DNA from: Pararhodospirillum oryzae | Lineage (GTDB): Bacteria > Pseudomonadota > Alphaproteobacteria > Rhodospirillales > Rhodospirillaceae | Assembly: GCF_007992075.1 (NCBI RefSeq) | Contig: NZ_BJZO01000004.1 | Coordinates: forward strand, 1-64,000 | Direction: 5' to 3' | DNA: 64,000 bases | Shown here: positions 1-11,105 of the stretch, in pieces | Numbering within the stretch: position 1 is the first letter of the stretch | How the letters are laid out: the number at the start of each line of letters is the position of its first letter | The notes under the pieces: model-generated | The model's database searches: none | What the model was told of the DNA's origin: nothing | Seen by the model: only the letters and a program-made list of their open reading frames with translations | Made by a program: the position numbers and the translations under genes

Positions 1-306
1 CCGCCACCACCACCACCACCGCCGCCCCCCCCACCACCTGAATTCGAGGAGCCCGTGGAAGAGGATCGCCTGGTATCCATGGATACGGAATCCGCCGCCG
101 GCGGCTTGCTGGCCGAGTTGGCCTCGGCCGTGGCCCGTGAACGCACGGTTGGCCTGGGGAACGGAAATCTGACGCTGGAAGAAATCGTGCGCGAAGTCCT
201 GCGCGAGTTGGTCAAGGAGTGGCTCGACCTGAACCTGCCCACCTTGACCGAGCGTCTGGTGCAAAAGGAAATCGAACGCCTGGTGCATCGCGCGGAAAAA
301 CTTTGA
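1..306 (+). CDS. popZ: PopZ-like polar organizing protein (DUF2497), 3' part
   Basis: Frame 1 is open from the first base, so the gene starts upstream; 101 residues are visible. They begin with a run of about 13 prolines, followed by an acidic linker and a helical C-terminal domain (EIVREVLRELVKEWL, then NLPTLTERL and KEIERLV) that matches the conserved end of PopZ/DUF2497 proteins. PopZ self-assembles at the cell pole and anchors the chromosome centromere complex; the proline-rich linker and C-terminal oligomerisation helices are its hallmarks. Location just upstream of valS is common in alphaproteobacteria. A hairpin terminator follows. The family assignment rests on the C-terminus only. 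Confidence 0.8.
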   Translation, partial: PPPPPPPPPPPPPEFEEPVEEDRLVSMDTESAAGGLLAELASAVARERTVGLGNGNLTLEEIVREVLRELVKEWLDLNLPTLTERLVQKEIERLVHRAEKL

Positions 307-332
307 TTCCGCTCCCATGCCTTCTATGATGG

Positions 333-354
333 CCGGCCCCCTGGGGCCGGTTTT
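333..354 (+). terminator. Rho-independent terminator after popZ
   Basis: A 7-bp G+C stem (ccggccc / gggccgg) with a 4-nt loop is followed directly by TTTT. It lies 27 bases after the popZ stop and about 70 bases before valS, so it separates the two genes. Confidence 0.7.
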
Positions 355-424
355 CGTATGGGGAATCCGGGCCCCACGGCCCTCCCCTCCCCTGTTGCCG
401 TCGCGTTAAGGAAATCGTTCCGTC

Positions 425-3070
<2,646 letters not shown>

Positions 3071-3081
3071 CCGGCCGCGTC

Positions 3082-3987
3082 ATGCGTTTTGTGTCCTTTG
3101 ATCAGGCCTGGGCGGTGGTTCGCGCCGCCCGGCCGCTGTTTCCCCCGCCACCGCCGCCCCCCTCCCCGGGGCCCCGGCGGGTCGCGGGACTTGCCGACCT
3201 GGCCCCGGCTTTCGATGGGATCGTGCTGGATGCCTATGGCGTTTTGCACGAAGGCAACGGGGTGTTCCCCGAAGCCCTGGCCGCCTTCGAGGCCGTGCGC
3301 GCCCAAGGGATTGCGCTGTGCGTGGTGACCAATGACGTCACCCACCCCCCCGAGGCCGTCGCGGCCCGTCTCGCGGCCCTGGGCCTGCCGGTTGCCCCCG
3401 ACGAGGTGATCTCCGGGCGCTCGGTCCTGCCCGAGGCCCTGGCTCCCTTCGAGGACGGCCGGGATTTTGCCGTCCTGGGTCACGATCCCGGCGCCGTGGT
3501 CGAGCGCCTGCCCGCGACCCGGGTGGGCACCTACGAAACCACCGACCTCGACGACGCGGCCGGGTTCATCCTGGTTGACACCAACGACTGGGAAGACGAC
3601 ACCCCCGAACGCCGGCTGATCGAAACCCTCCGGGCCCGGCCCCGGCCCCTGGTGGTGTGCAATCCCGATATCACCTGCCCGTTCCGGGGCCGGCTCAGCC
3701 TGGAGCCCGGGTACGTGGCCTTTCCCCTGGCCGCCGCCCTGCCCCCGGGCATGGTCCGCTTCCTGGGCAAGCCGTGGCCGGGGGTGTATGCCCAGGTCCG
3801 GGCCCGTTTCCCGCAAGCCCCCCGTCTCCTGGCGGTGGGCGACAGCCCGCAAACCGATATCCTGGGGGCGCGCGGCGCCGGCATGGCCGCGCTCCTGATC
3901 GAAAACGGCCTGCTGCGCGGGCAGGACTCCCTGGCCCGCAGTGCCGAGCTTGGCATTTTGCCGGATTTCGTGGCCGCCACCGTGTAA
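3082..3987 (+). CDS. HAD-superfamily class IIA hydrolase (TIGR01459-like)
   Basis: 301-residue cytoplasmic HAD hydrolase of the NagD-like class IIA group. The nucleophile Asp is D50 in DAYGVLHEG. The usual second Asp of motif I is an aromatic residue here, as is normal for this subfamily (DVWGV in relatives). Motif II is the VVTND segment. The C-terminal GKPWPGVY and GDSPQTDILGA segments supply the Lys and acidic metal-binding motifs. A proline run (residues 21-27) precedes the domain. The substrate is unknown; relatives are predicted sugar-phosphate or nucleotide phosphatases. It begins 11 bases after valS. Confidence 0.82.
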   Translation: MRFVSFDQAWAVVRAARPLFPPPPPPPSPGPRRVAGLADLAPAFDGIVLDAYGVLHEGNGVFPEALAAFEAVRAQGIALCVVTNDVTHPPEAVAARLAALGLPVAPDEVISGRSVLPEALAPFEDGRDFAVLGHDPGAVVERLPATRVGTYETTDLDDAAGFILVDTNDWEDDTPERRLIETLRARPRPLVVCNPDITCPFRGRLSLEPGYVAFPLAAALPPGMVRFLGKPWPGVYAQVRARFPQAPRLLAVGDSPQTDILGARGAGMAALLIENGLLRGQDSLARSAELGILPDFVAATV

Positions 3988-4064
3988 CATCGGGGCGGCG
4001 CACCCGGGCGTTTTATCCCGTCCTGACCGGGGCTTGTTGCGTCCCGTCCGTGTTCGAGAAGCTC

Positions 4065-5477
4065 ATGCCCCGTCTCAAGTTGCCCTCCACCTTGTTTCCC
4101 GAGCCACCGCCGCCGCCCGACGACCGGACCGACGTGCTGGTGCTGGGGGGAGGCATGGCCGGGCTGTGCGCCGCGATCGCCGCCCGGCGCGCCGGGGCCC
4201 GGGTCATCCTGGCCGAACAGGCGCCGCGCTGGCGCCGGGGGGGCAACGCGCGCCACGCCCGCAACATCCGGGTGCCCCACGACGCCCCCACCGCCTTGTC
4301 CCCCGGCCGCTATCCGGAAGCCGTGCTGCGCCAGGATCTGGAGCGGGTTTCGGGCGGAACCGGCGATCCCATCCTGATCGACGTCCTGGCCAACCATGCC
4401 GGCGACCTGCCCGCCTGGCTGGCCCAGCAAGGCGTGCTGTTCCAAAGCCCCGACGACGGCGTGCTGCCCTGGTCGCGCAAGACCGTGTTCCTGCTGGGCG
4501 GCGGCACGGCGATGATGAACGCGCTCTACGACACCGCCGAACGCCTGGGCGTGCACGTTCTCTACGAAGCCGAGGGAGTCGCCCTGGACCTGAACGGGGC
4601 CGCGCGCCTGCGCCATCGCGGCCGGGTGTTCGACGTCGACTCCCGTGCCACCATCCTGGCCACCGGGGGCTATCAGGCCAACCGGGCGTGGCTGCGCGAG
4701 ACCTGGGGGCGTTCGGCCGAGGGGCTGGTGGTCCGGGGCACGCCGTTCGCGCGGGGAATCTTGATGCGCGCCCTGATCGAGCAGGGGGCCCAGGAATCGG
4801 GGGAACCGGGCGGCGGTCATCTGGTCGCGGTCGATGCCCGTTCGCCGGAGGCCGACGGCGGCATTGTCACCCGCATCGATGGCCTGCACCTGGGGCTCGC
4901 GGTCAATCAGGCCGGCCGGCGGTTTTTCGACGAAGGCGAGGATACGGGCTCGACCCGCTATGGCACCTGGGGCCGACAGGTGGCGGGGTGTGCCGGGCAG
5001 CGCGCCTTTGTCATCCTCGATGCCCGGGGCAAGGCCGCCTTGCTGCCGCTGCCCGTGTTCCCCCCCCTGGAGGCCCCCTCGCTGCCGGCGCTCGCCCAGG
5101 TTCTGGGGCTGGACCCCGAGACCCTGGTTGATACCGTGACCGGCTATAACCGGGCCTTGACCGAGGGCCACGGCACCCGCTGGCGGCGCTTGAATCCGCC
5201 GCGCACGCCGCCGGCCGCCTGCATCGAGGTGCCCCCGTTTCACGCCCTGCCCTTCGCGCCGGGCATCACCTTCACCGGGCACGGCCTTTATGTGGACGAG
5301 CGGGCCCGGGTGCTGCGGCGCGACGGGTTTTCCTGCCCCACCCTTTATGCCGCCGGCATGACCATGGGGCCCGCGCTTCTGGGCAGCGGGTATGTGTCGG
5401 GGGTGTCGTTGACCCTTGCCGCGGTCTTCGGCCGCATCGCCGGATGGGAGGCCGCCAGCCATGTCCGCGTCTTCTGA
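4065..5477 (+). CDS. tcuA: TcuA-like FAD-dependent dehydrogenase, probable CobZ N-terminal half
   Basis: 470-residue flavoprotein of the fumarate reductase/succinate dehydrogenase type. The N-terminal FAD-binding motif is VLVLGGGMAGL (GxGxxG at residues 28-33). A substrate-domain stretch follows, and near the C-terminus a typical second FAD contact (LYAAGMTMGPALLGSGY). It matches TcuA (tricarballylate dehydrogenase) and equally the N-terminal half of CobZ, a flavin/Fe-S/heme protein replacing CobG in precorrin-3B formation in Rhodobacter. The downstream partner is TcuB-like and then cobK, with no tricarballylate transporter or LysR regulator in view, so the CobZ role is favoured. GTG at 4050 is an alternative start. 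The TcuB-like gene overlaps its end by 17 bases. Confidence 0.82.
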   Translation: MPRLKLPSTLFPEPPPPPDDRTDVLVLGGGMAGLCAAIAARRAGARVILAEQAPRWRRGGNARHARNIRVPHDAPTALSPGRYPEAVLRQDLERVSGGTGDPILIDVLANHAGDLPAWLAQQGVLFQSPDDGVLPWSRKTVFLLGGGTAMMNALYDTAERLGVHVLYEAEGVALDLNGAARLRHRGRVFDVDSRATILATGGYQANRAWLRETWGRSAEGLVVRGTPFARGILMRALIEQGAQESGEPGGGHLVAVDARSPEADGGIVTRIDGLHLGLAVNQAGRRFFDEGEDTGSTRYGTWGRQVAGCAGQRAFVILDARGKAALLPLPVFPPLEAPSLPALAQVLGLDPETLVDTVTGYNRALTEGHGTRWRRLNPPRTPPAACIEVPPFHALPFAPGITFTGHGLYVDERARVLRRDGFSCPTLYAAGMTMGPALLGSGYVSGVSLTLAAVFGRIAGWEAASHVRVF

Positions 5478-6645
5478 GCCGCCCCTGGGCCCCTCGCGCG
5501 CCGCCTTGCGCCAGCAGTTGCCCCGCCCGCCCGCGCCGCCCGCTCCCGATCCGTTGATGGACGAGGCGCGCCGGGTGTTGACCGTGTGCAACGTGTGCGC
5601 CTACTGCACCGGGTACTGCGAGACCTTTCGCGCCGCCCGACGCTGTCCGCGCCTGACCGATGCCGATATCTATTATCTGGCGGTGCTGTGTCACAACTGC
5701 CGATCGTGCTGGTACGCCTGCCAGTACGCGCCCCCCAACACCTTTGGCCTGAATGTGCCGGCGGTGCTGGCCCGCGTGCGCCAGCGTGCCTATCGCACCT
5801 TCGCCTGGCCCCCGGGCCTGGGCGGGCGCGGCGTGGGCGACGGGGTGCCGGGGGTGGTGGCCGTGCTGATCGCCGTTCTCGCCATCCTGGTCGTTCCGGG
5901 GCTCGTTTTGCTTGGCGTGCCCCCCACCCAGCTGTTTGGCCTGCACCTGGGGCCTGGCGCCTTTTACGAGGTGATCTCCCTTGAAACCATGACCGCCCTC
6001 GGGGGGATCACCCTGGGGCTGGGAGCCTTGTCGCTCCTGATCAGCACCTGGCGGTTCTGGCATGCCATTTCGGCCGGCCGGCGCGGCTCGCGGCTGCGCG
6101 CCTGGCCCCGGGCGCTGCGCGAGGCCTTTGCCTTGCCCAACCTTTTGGGGGGCGGGCCCGGCTGCACCGATCGCGACTCCCGGCCCTCGGGCCTGCGCCG
6201 GCGCTTTCATCAGGCCCTGGTCGGGGGGGTGGGCCTGTGCCTGGCCTCGACCCTGGCCGCGTCGATGTATCATCATGTCTTTGGCTGGGTTGCCCCCTAT
6301 TCCTGGCTCAGCTTGCCCGTTCTCCTGGGCACGGCCGGGGGCGTGCTCATCCTCGTGGCCGCCGCCGCCTTGTTCGTGCGCCGCCAGGGCGCCGACCCCG
6401 CCCCCACCGCGCGCGAAACCCTGGTCGACGACACCGCCTTCCTGGGCCTGCTGTCCGCCGTGGCCGCGAGCGGGCTTGCCTTGCTGCTGGCCCGCGCCAC
6501 CTCGGCCATGGGTTTGATGCTGGCCTTGCACCTGGGCACGGTGGCCGGCCTGTTCCTCACCCTGGCGCTTGGCAAATTCCGCCACGCCCCCTTCCGCCTT
6601 GCCGCCTTGCTGCGCGCCTCGCTGGAGCGCCCCCATGACCGCTGA
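5461..6645 (+). CDS. tcuB: TcuB-like Fe-S/membrane electron-transfer protein, probable CobZ C-terminal half
   Basis: 394 residues. Two four-cysteine [4Fe-4S] sites are visible: C43-C46-C49-C53 (CNVCAYCTGYC) and C77-C80-C83-C87 (CHNCRSCWYAC). About six hydrophobic segments follow, with histidines that could hold b-type heme. This is the TcuB/CitB architecture, which reoxidises the TcuA flavin by passing electrons to the membrane; it is also the C-terminal half of CobZ. The ATG at 5461 lies within the end of the flavoprotein gene, so translation is probably coupled. The gene also overlaps cobK by 11 bases. In single-gene CobZ the two parts are fused; here they are separate. Confidence 0.82.
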   Translation: MSASSEPPLGPSRAALRQQLPRPPAPPAPDPLMDEARRVLTVCNVCAYCTGYCETFRAARRCPRLTDADIYYLAVLCHNCRSCWYACQYAPPNTFGLNVPAVLARVRQRAYRTFAWPPGLGGRGVGDGVPGVVAVLIAVLAILVVPGLVLLGVPPTQLFGLHLGPGAFYEVISLETMTALGGITLGLGALSLLISTWRFWHAISAGRRGSRLRAWPRALREAFALPNLLGGGPGCTDRDSRPSGLRRRFHQALVGGVGLCLASTLAASMYHHVFGWVAPYSWLSLPVLLGTAGGVLILVAAAALFVRRQGADPAPTARETLVDDTAFLGLLSAVAASGLALLLARATSAMGLMLALHLGTVAGLFLTLALGKFRHAPFRLAALLRASLERPHDR

Positions 6646-7423
6646 TCCCCTGCCCGCCCCTCTTCCCATTCTCATCCTTGGAGGCACCACCGAAGCCTAT
6701 GCCCTGGCCGAGCGCCTCGCGCTGACCGAGGCCCTGGCCGTGGTGACGTCGCTGGCCGGACGCACCCAGAACCCGCGCAAGCCCGCCGGCGCCCTGCGCA
6801 TCGGAGGGTTCGGAGGCATTGAAGGCCTGGCCACCTACCTGCGCGCCACGCAAACACGGGCGGTGATCGATGCCACCCATCCCTTTGCCCGGCGCATGGG
6901 CTGGCACGCGGCCGCCGCCTGCGAACAGGCCGGTGTCCCCTTGCTGCGCCTGGAGCGTCCCGCCTGGACTCCGGGGCCGGGCGACGCCTGGACCCTGGTC
7001 GATACCTGGGAAGAAGCCGTGGCGCGCCTTGACGCCCGTGGCGCGCGCCGGGTGCTGCTGGCCCTGGGACGCCAGGAACTGGCGCCCTTCGCCACCTTGG
7101 ACCACACATGGTTCCTGATCCGCTCGGTGGATCCGCCCGATCCGCTGCCCGCGTTCGCGCGCGCGCAGGTGCTGCTGGCCCGGGGGCCTTTTTCACTGGA
7201 CGACGAAACCGCCTTGCTGCGCGACCAGGCGATCGATACCGTGGTATGCAAGAACAGCGGCGGCAGCGCGACCGACGCCAAGCTGGCCGCCGCCCGGGCG
7301 CTGGGCGTGGAAGTGATCGTGCAGCGGCGCCCGCCCCGCCCCGCCGGCGTGCCCACCGTGGCCCGGGTGCCCGAGGCGGTGGCGTGGCTGGAGGCAACCC
7401 TGGCCGGACCCTTGCGCGCATGA
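6635..7423 (+). CDS. cobK: precorrin-6A reductase
   Basis: 262-residue CobK/CbiJ protein, which reduces the macrocycle of precorrin-6A with NADPH in cobalamin biosynthesis. The nucleotide-binding start is ILILGGTTEAYALAERL. The family motifs VIDATHPFA and VVCKNSGG (substrate-side Lys/Asn segment near the C-terminus) are present. Length is normal. The ATG overlaps the end of the TcuB-like gene, and its own stop overlaps the next start (ATGA). Other cob genes are not in the window. Confidence 0.93.
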   Translation: MTADPLPAPLPILILGGTTEAYALAERLALTEALAVVTSLAGRTQNPRKPAGALRIGGFGGIEGLATYLRATQTRAVIDATHPFARRMGWHAAAACEQAGVPLLRLERPAWTPGPGDAWTLVDTWEEAVARLDARGARRVLLALGRQELAPFATLDHTWFLIRSVDPPDPLPAFARAQVLLARGPFSLDDETALLRDQAIDTVVCKNSGGSATDAKLAAARALGVEVIVQRRPPRPAGVPTVARVPEAVAWLEATLAGPLRA

Positions 7424-8115
7424 ACGATCCGCCCGCCGCATCCGCGTCTTCGTCTCCCCCGCCGTCCGGGCGCGATCTCGTGGCCTGCCCCGGATGTGAT
7501 ACCCTGTATGCGCGCCGGTCCGTGCGCCGGGGTGAAAGTGCCTGGTGCCCGACCTGTGGCGAACGCCTGTACGGACGCCCCGCCCTGACGCCCGAACACC
7601 TGATGGGCCTGGTGATCGCGGCCCTGATCACCTTCCTGATCGCCAGCGCCTGGCCGATCGTCGAGATCCGTTTGCAGGGCATTCGCAACGCCACCACCTT
7701 GTCGGGGGCCGCCCTGGCCTTGTGGCAGGAGGGCCGGCGGATTGTCGCGGCGCTGGTTTTCCTCACCACGCAGGTGATTCCGCTGTGTGATCTGCTTTTG
7801 GTGCTCGCGGCCCTGGTGGGTGCGCGACAGGGGCGGGGACAAGGCGCGGCCCCGGCCTGGGCCGCCGTGGCGCTGCGGCTTTTGCTGCACCTTCGCCCGT
7901 GGGGGATGATCGAGGTTTTCACGCTGGGGATCGCGGTGGGGCTGGTCAAGCTGTCCACCATGGCCCATATCGTCCCAGGCGTTGCGCTGTGGGCCTTTGG
8001 CGCGCTCACCGTCTTGCTGGCGGCGATCTTGTCCTTCGACCTGCGCAGCTTGTGGGACGCCCCCTTGCCCGCCGGCACCGATGCCGTGCCCCCGCCCCCT
8101 TCCGCCCCACCGTGA
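7420..8115 (+). CDS. pqiA: paraquat-inducible protein A, first half-type protein
   Basis: 231-residue inner-membrane protein with one PqiA domain. A zinc-ribbon-like pair (C23-x2-C26 and C43-x2-C46) is followed by four hydrophobic segments. E. coli PqiA carries two such domains in one chain of about 415 residues; here they are two consecutive genes. PqiA works with the periplasm-spanning MCE protein PqiB and lipoprotein PqiC, all encoded next, in lipid transport between membranes. The start ATG overlaps the cobK stop by 4 bases. Confidence 0.88.
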   Translation: MNDPPAASASSSPPPSGRDLVACPGCDTLYARRSVRRGESAWCPTCGERLYGRPALTPEHLMGLVIAALITFLIASAWPIVEIRLQGIRNATTLSGAALALWQEGRRIVAALVFLTTQVIPLCDLLLVLAALVGARQGRGQGAAPAWAAVALRLLLHLRPWGMIEVFTLGIAVGLVKLSTMAHIVPGVALWAFGALTVLLAAILSFDLRSLWDAPLPAGTDAVPPPPSAPP

Positions 8116-8123
8116 CCCTTGCC

Positions 8124-8801
8124 ATGCGCTCCCAGCCCGCCCCGGACCCCGCCCCGCCTGCCGCCGCGCCCCCCTTGCGCGCGTGCGAGGCGGGCCTGAT
8201 TGCGTGCTCGATCTGTGGCACCGTCAGCCGGGCGGAGCCGGAGGGCATGCCCCCGGGGGCCGAGGCGCGGTGCCCGACCTGCGCCACGCCCCTGGAGGCG
8301 CGCCGGCCCGACAGCCTCGCGCGCACCTGGGCCTTGCTGCTGGCGGCGGCGATCTTGTACATCCCCGCCACCACGCTGCCGATCATGGTGCGGTCCTCGC
8401 TGTGGGGAAACGGGCAGGAAACCATCATGGGGGGGGTGGTGTACTTCTGGACCTCGGGCTCGCAGGGGCTGGCGATCCTGATTTTCTCGGTCAGCATCCT
8501 GATTCCCCTTCTCAAGATGGCCAGCCTTGCCGTTCTGGCGGCTTCCGTTTCCCTGGGCCGGCCCGGCACCCGCTGGCGCATGGGTCTTTACCGCCTGATC
8601 GAGTTCATCGGCCGCTGGTCGATGCTTGATGTGTTCGTGGTCGCCCTGATGGTGGCCCTGGTGCGTTTTCGCACCGTGGCCGAAATCGAGGCCGGCCCGG
8701 CGGCGGCGGCCTTCGGCGCCGTGGTCGTGCTGACCATGCTGGCCACCCATGCCTTCGATCCCCGCCTGATGTGGGACAAACCCGGATCTTCTTCGCGATG
8801 A
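8124..8801 (+). CDS. pqiA: paraquat-inducible protein A, second half-type protein
   Basis: 225-residue partner of the preceding gene with the same layout: a cysteine pair at C28-x2-C31 and C50-x2-C53, then four membrane segments including TLPIMVRSSLWG and FWTSGSQGLAIL. The latter corresponds to the conserved membrane core of PqiA. ATG 8124 was chosen; GTG 8112, which overlaps the previous stop as GTGA, is an equally plausible coupled start adding four residues. The stop overlaps pqiB by 4 bases. Confidence 0.88.
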   Translation: MRSQPAPDPAPPAAAPPLRACEAGLIACSICGTVSRAEPEGMPPGAEARCPTCATPLEARRPDSLARTWALLLAAAILYIPATTLPIMVRSSLWGNGQETIMGGVVYFWTSGSQGLAILIFSVSILIPLLKMASLAVLAASVSLGRPGTRWRMGLYRLIEFIGRWSMLDVFVVALMVALVRFRTVAEIEAGPAAAAFGAVVVLTMLATHAFDPRLMWDKPGSSSR

Positions 8802-10417
8802 CCGAGCCTTCGTTGCCCCTTGCCCCCGCGGAACCGGTGCTGCGCCCGCCCCGGTCCCGTCGCCCGTCCCTGATCTGGCTGGTGCCGCTGGCGGCGGCGC
8901 TTACCGGCCTGGGGCTGGTCGTGCAGACCATGATGGCGCGCGGGCCGTCGATTGTCGTGCAGTTCGATACCGCCACGGGGATCGAGGCGGGCAAGACCAA
9001 GGTCAAGGTCAAGGACGTGGAGATCGGCGAGGTCTCGGCCGTGCGCCTGAGCGACGACCTCTCGCATGTCCTGGTCAGCGTTGATCTGGTCCGCGACGCG
9101 CGCGGCTTCGCGGCCGTGGACAGCCGCTTCTGGGTGGTGCGCCCCCGCCTGGCGGGCAGCGGCATTTCGGGGCTCGATACCTTGCTGTCGGGGGCCTACA
9201 TCGGTGCCGAGCGCGGCCATTCCAGTGCCACCGGCACCCATTTCGTGGGCCTGGAGGCGCCGCCGGTGGTGGCCTGGGACGTGCCCGGGCGACGGTTCAC
9301 GCTCAAGGCCGAGGATCTGGGGTCGCTCGATGCCGGCTCGCCCGTGTTCTTTCGCCGCATCCCCGTGGGTCAGGTGGAACATTTCAGCCTGGATTCTTCC
9401 GGCGACGGCCTGACCATGGGGGTTTTCATCAAGGCCCCCTACGACCGCTTCGTGACCACCGCCACCCGGTTCTGGCACGCAAGCGGCGTTGACCTGACGG
9501 TGGATGCGCGCGGCGTGCGCCTGGATACCCAGTCGCTGGCCACCATCCTGATGGGCGGCGTGGCGTTCGAGGCTCCGCCCGAGCAAGGCGACGCCCCGCC
9601 CGCCGATCCGGGATCCACCTTCACCCTGGCATCGAGCCGGGCAACCGCCATGGAAGCGGTGGATTCACGGGTGTTCCCCGTGGTGTTGCGCTTCACGCAG
9701 TCGGTGCGCGGGCTCGCGGTGGGGGCGCCGCTTGACTTTCGCGGGCTGGAGGTGGGGCGGGTGCGCTCCATTGATCTGTCCTACGACCGCGTGGCCGGCG
9801 ACTTCAATACCGTGGTCACGGTGGATGTCTCGCTGTCGCGGCTGGCGCGCACCGGCATGCCCACCCGCGACGAGGAACTGCGCGCGCGCTGGACCGAGCG
9901 CATGGCGGCCCTGGTCAAACGGGGCCTGCGCGCCCAGTTGCGCTCCGACAGCCTGCTGACCGGCCAGCTTTACATCGCGCTCGACTTCTTCGAGAAGGCC
10001 GATCCGGTTGCCTTTGATCCCAAGGCCGATCCGCCGGTTCTCCCCACGGTCCCGGGCGACCTGGAAGCCTTGTATGCCCAGATCCGCACCATCTTGGATT
10101 CCCTGGGCAAGGTCCCGTTCGATACCCTGGGCCAGGATCTGCACGCCGTGCTGACCCGCCTGGAAGGCACGCTCGGCCGCCTGGACAAGGCCCTGGCCCG
10201 CACCGACCGCGAGGTGTTGCCCGAAGTGCGCGACACCCTGGGCGAGCTGCGCCGCACTGTTGAAACCCTGCACGGCTCGGTGGCGCCCGACGCTCCCCTG
10301 TCGCAAGACATGCGTAGCGCCCTGCGCGGCCTGACCGACGCGGCGCGTTCGTTGAAATCCCTGGCCGATACCCTTGACCGCCAACCGGAATCCCTGTTGC
10401 GCGGCCGTTCGGAGTAA
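8798..10417 (+). CDS. pqiB: PqiB, MCE-domain intermembrane transport protein
   Basis: 539 residues: a short cytoplasmic N-terminus, one membrane anchor (about 24-42), then three MCE domains. The first starts at VQFDTATGIEAGKTKVK, the second at FTLKAEDLGSLDAGSPVFF and the third at LRFTQSVRGLAVGAPL. The C-terminal 130 residues are rich in heptad-like leucines and fit the coiled coil that forms a tube across the periplasm. Role: lipid traffic between inner and outer membranes. It overlaps pqiA upstream (ATGA) and is followed 5 bases later by pqiC. Confidence 0.93.
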   Translation: MTEPSLPLAPAEPVLRPPRSRRPSLIWLVPLAAALTGLGLVVQTMMARGPSIVVQFDTATGIEAGKTKVKVKDVEIGEVSAVRLSDDLSHVLVSVDLVRDARGFAAVDSRFWVVRPRLAGSGISGLDTLLSGAYIGAERGHSSATGTHFVGLEAPPVVAWDVPGRRFTLKAEDLGSLDAGSPVFFRRIPVGQVEHFSLDSSGDGLTMGVFIKAPYDRFVTTATRFWHASGVDLTVDARGVRLDTQSLATILMGGVAFEAPPEQGDAPPADPGSTFTLASSRATAMEAVDSRVFPVVLRFTQSVRGLAVGAPLDFRGLEVGRVRSIDLSYDRVAGDFNTVVTVDVSLSRLARTGMPTRDEELRARWTERMAALVKRGLRAQLRSDSLLTGQLYIALDFFEKADPVAFDPKADPPVLPTVPGDLEALYAQIRTILDSLGKVPFDTLGQDLHAVLTRLEGTLGRLDKALARTDREVLPEVRDTLGELRRTVETLHGSVAPDAPLSQDMRSALRGLTDAARSLKSLADTLDRQPESLLRGRSE

Positions 10418-10422
10418 CCCCC

Positions 10423-11046
10423 ATGCCCGTGCCCGGTGCCCTTTTCGTCCGCCTTGCCCCGGTTGCCCTGGCCGCCTTGATGCTGGGGGCCTGCGGGGCG
10501 TCGCCCGCGCCCCGGCTGCACACCCTCACCCTTCCCCCCGCCGACCCTCCGGCGGGCGGGGCGGCGGCGGTGCTGGTAGAAATCCTGCCCGTCACCGTGC
10601 CCCAGCGCCTGGAACGCGATGACATCGTCCTGGGAGCCGGAGGTCCGTTGACCACCGTTCCGGGAGAACGCTGGGCCGGCCCCCTGCCCGACGAGATCCG
10701 CCAGGCCGTGGCCGACGCCCTGTGGCGCCAGCTCAAGGCCGTGGATGTGTACCAGGCTCCCGTGAGCGAGCGGGCCACCGACCTGCCCTTGTATCGCCTG
10801 GCGGTGCGCGTTGAACGTTTCCAGGCCATTCCCGGAGAGGCCGCCACGATCGAAATCGGCTGGACCGTGCGCCGCCTGCCCCAGGGCGCGGCCGTGGTCT
10901 GCCGGGCCGCCCGGGTCGTGCCCTTGCCCGAAGCATCCGTGGACGGAGCGGTGCGCGCCCTGGGCCAGGGCACCACCCAGGTGGCCGCCGCGCTGGCCGA
11001 GGGCGTGGCCCGGGTCCACCAGGGAAAAACCCCGCCTTGTCCCTGA
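10423..11046 (+). CDS. pqiC: PqiC lipoprotein (ABC-type transport auxiliary)
   Basis: 207-residue lipoprotein with a type II signal peptide; the lipobox LGAC places the lipidated cysteine at residue 24. The body matches the PqiC/DUF330 family, including the LAVRVERFQA segment. It is expected on the inner leaflet of the outer membrane, where it docks PqiB. It is the last gene of the 4065-11046 run; the next gene converges from the opposite strand. Confidence 0.88.
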   Translation: MPVPGALFVRLAPVALAALMLGACGASPAPRLHTLTLPPADPPAGGAAAVLVEILPVTVPQRLERDDIVLGAGGPLTTVPGERWAGPLPDEIRQAVADALWRQLKAVDVYQAPVSERATDLPLYRLAVRVERFQAIPGEAATIEIGWTVRRLPQGAAVVCRAARVVPLPEASVDGAVRALGQGTTQVAAALAEGVARVHQGKTPPCP

Positions 11047-11105
11047 GGCCCGGGCGAAAACGGGCCCCTTGAAGACGTGCGGGAAGGCGCGTGGCAGGCC
11101 CCTGC

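Noticed and set aside
1-40. Repeat of ccacca units as microsatellite or CRISPR-like element
   Set aside because: It is in frame and encodes the proline-rich linker of the PopZ-like protein.
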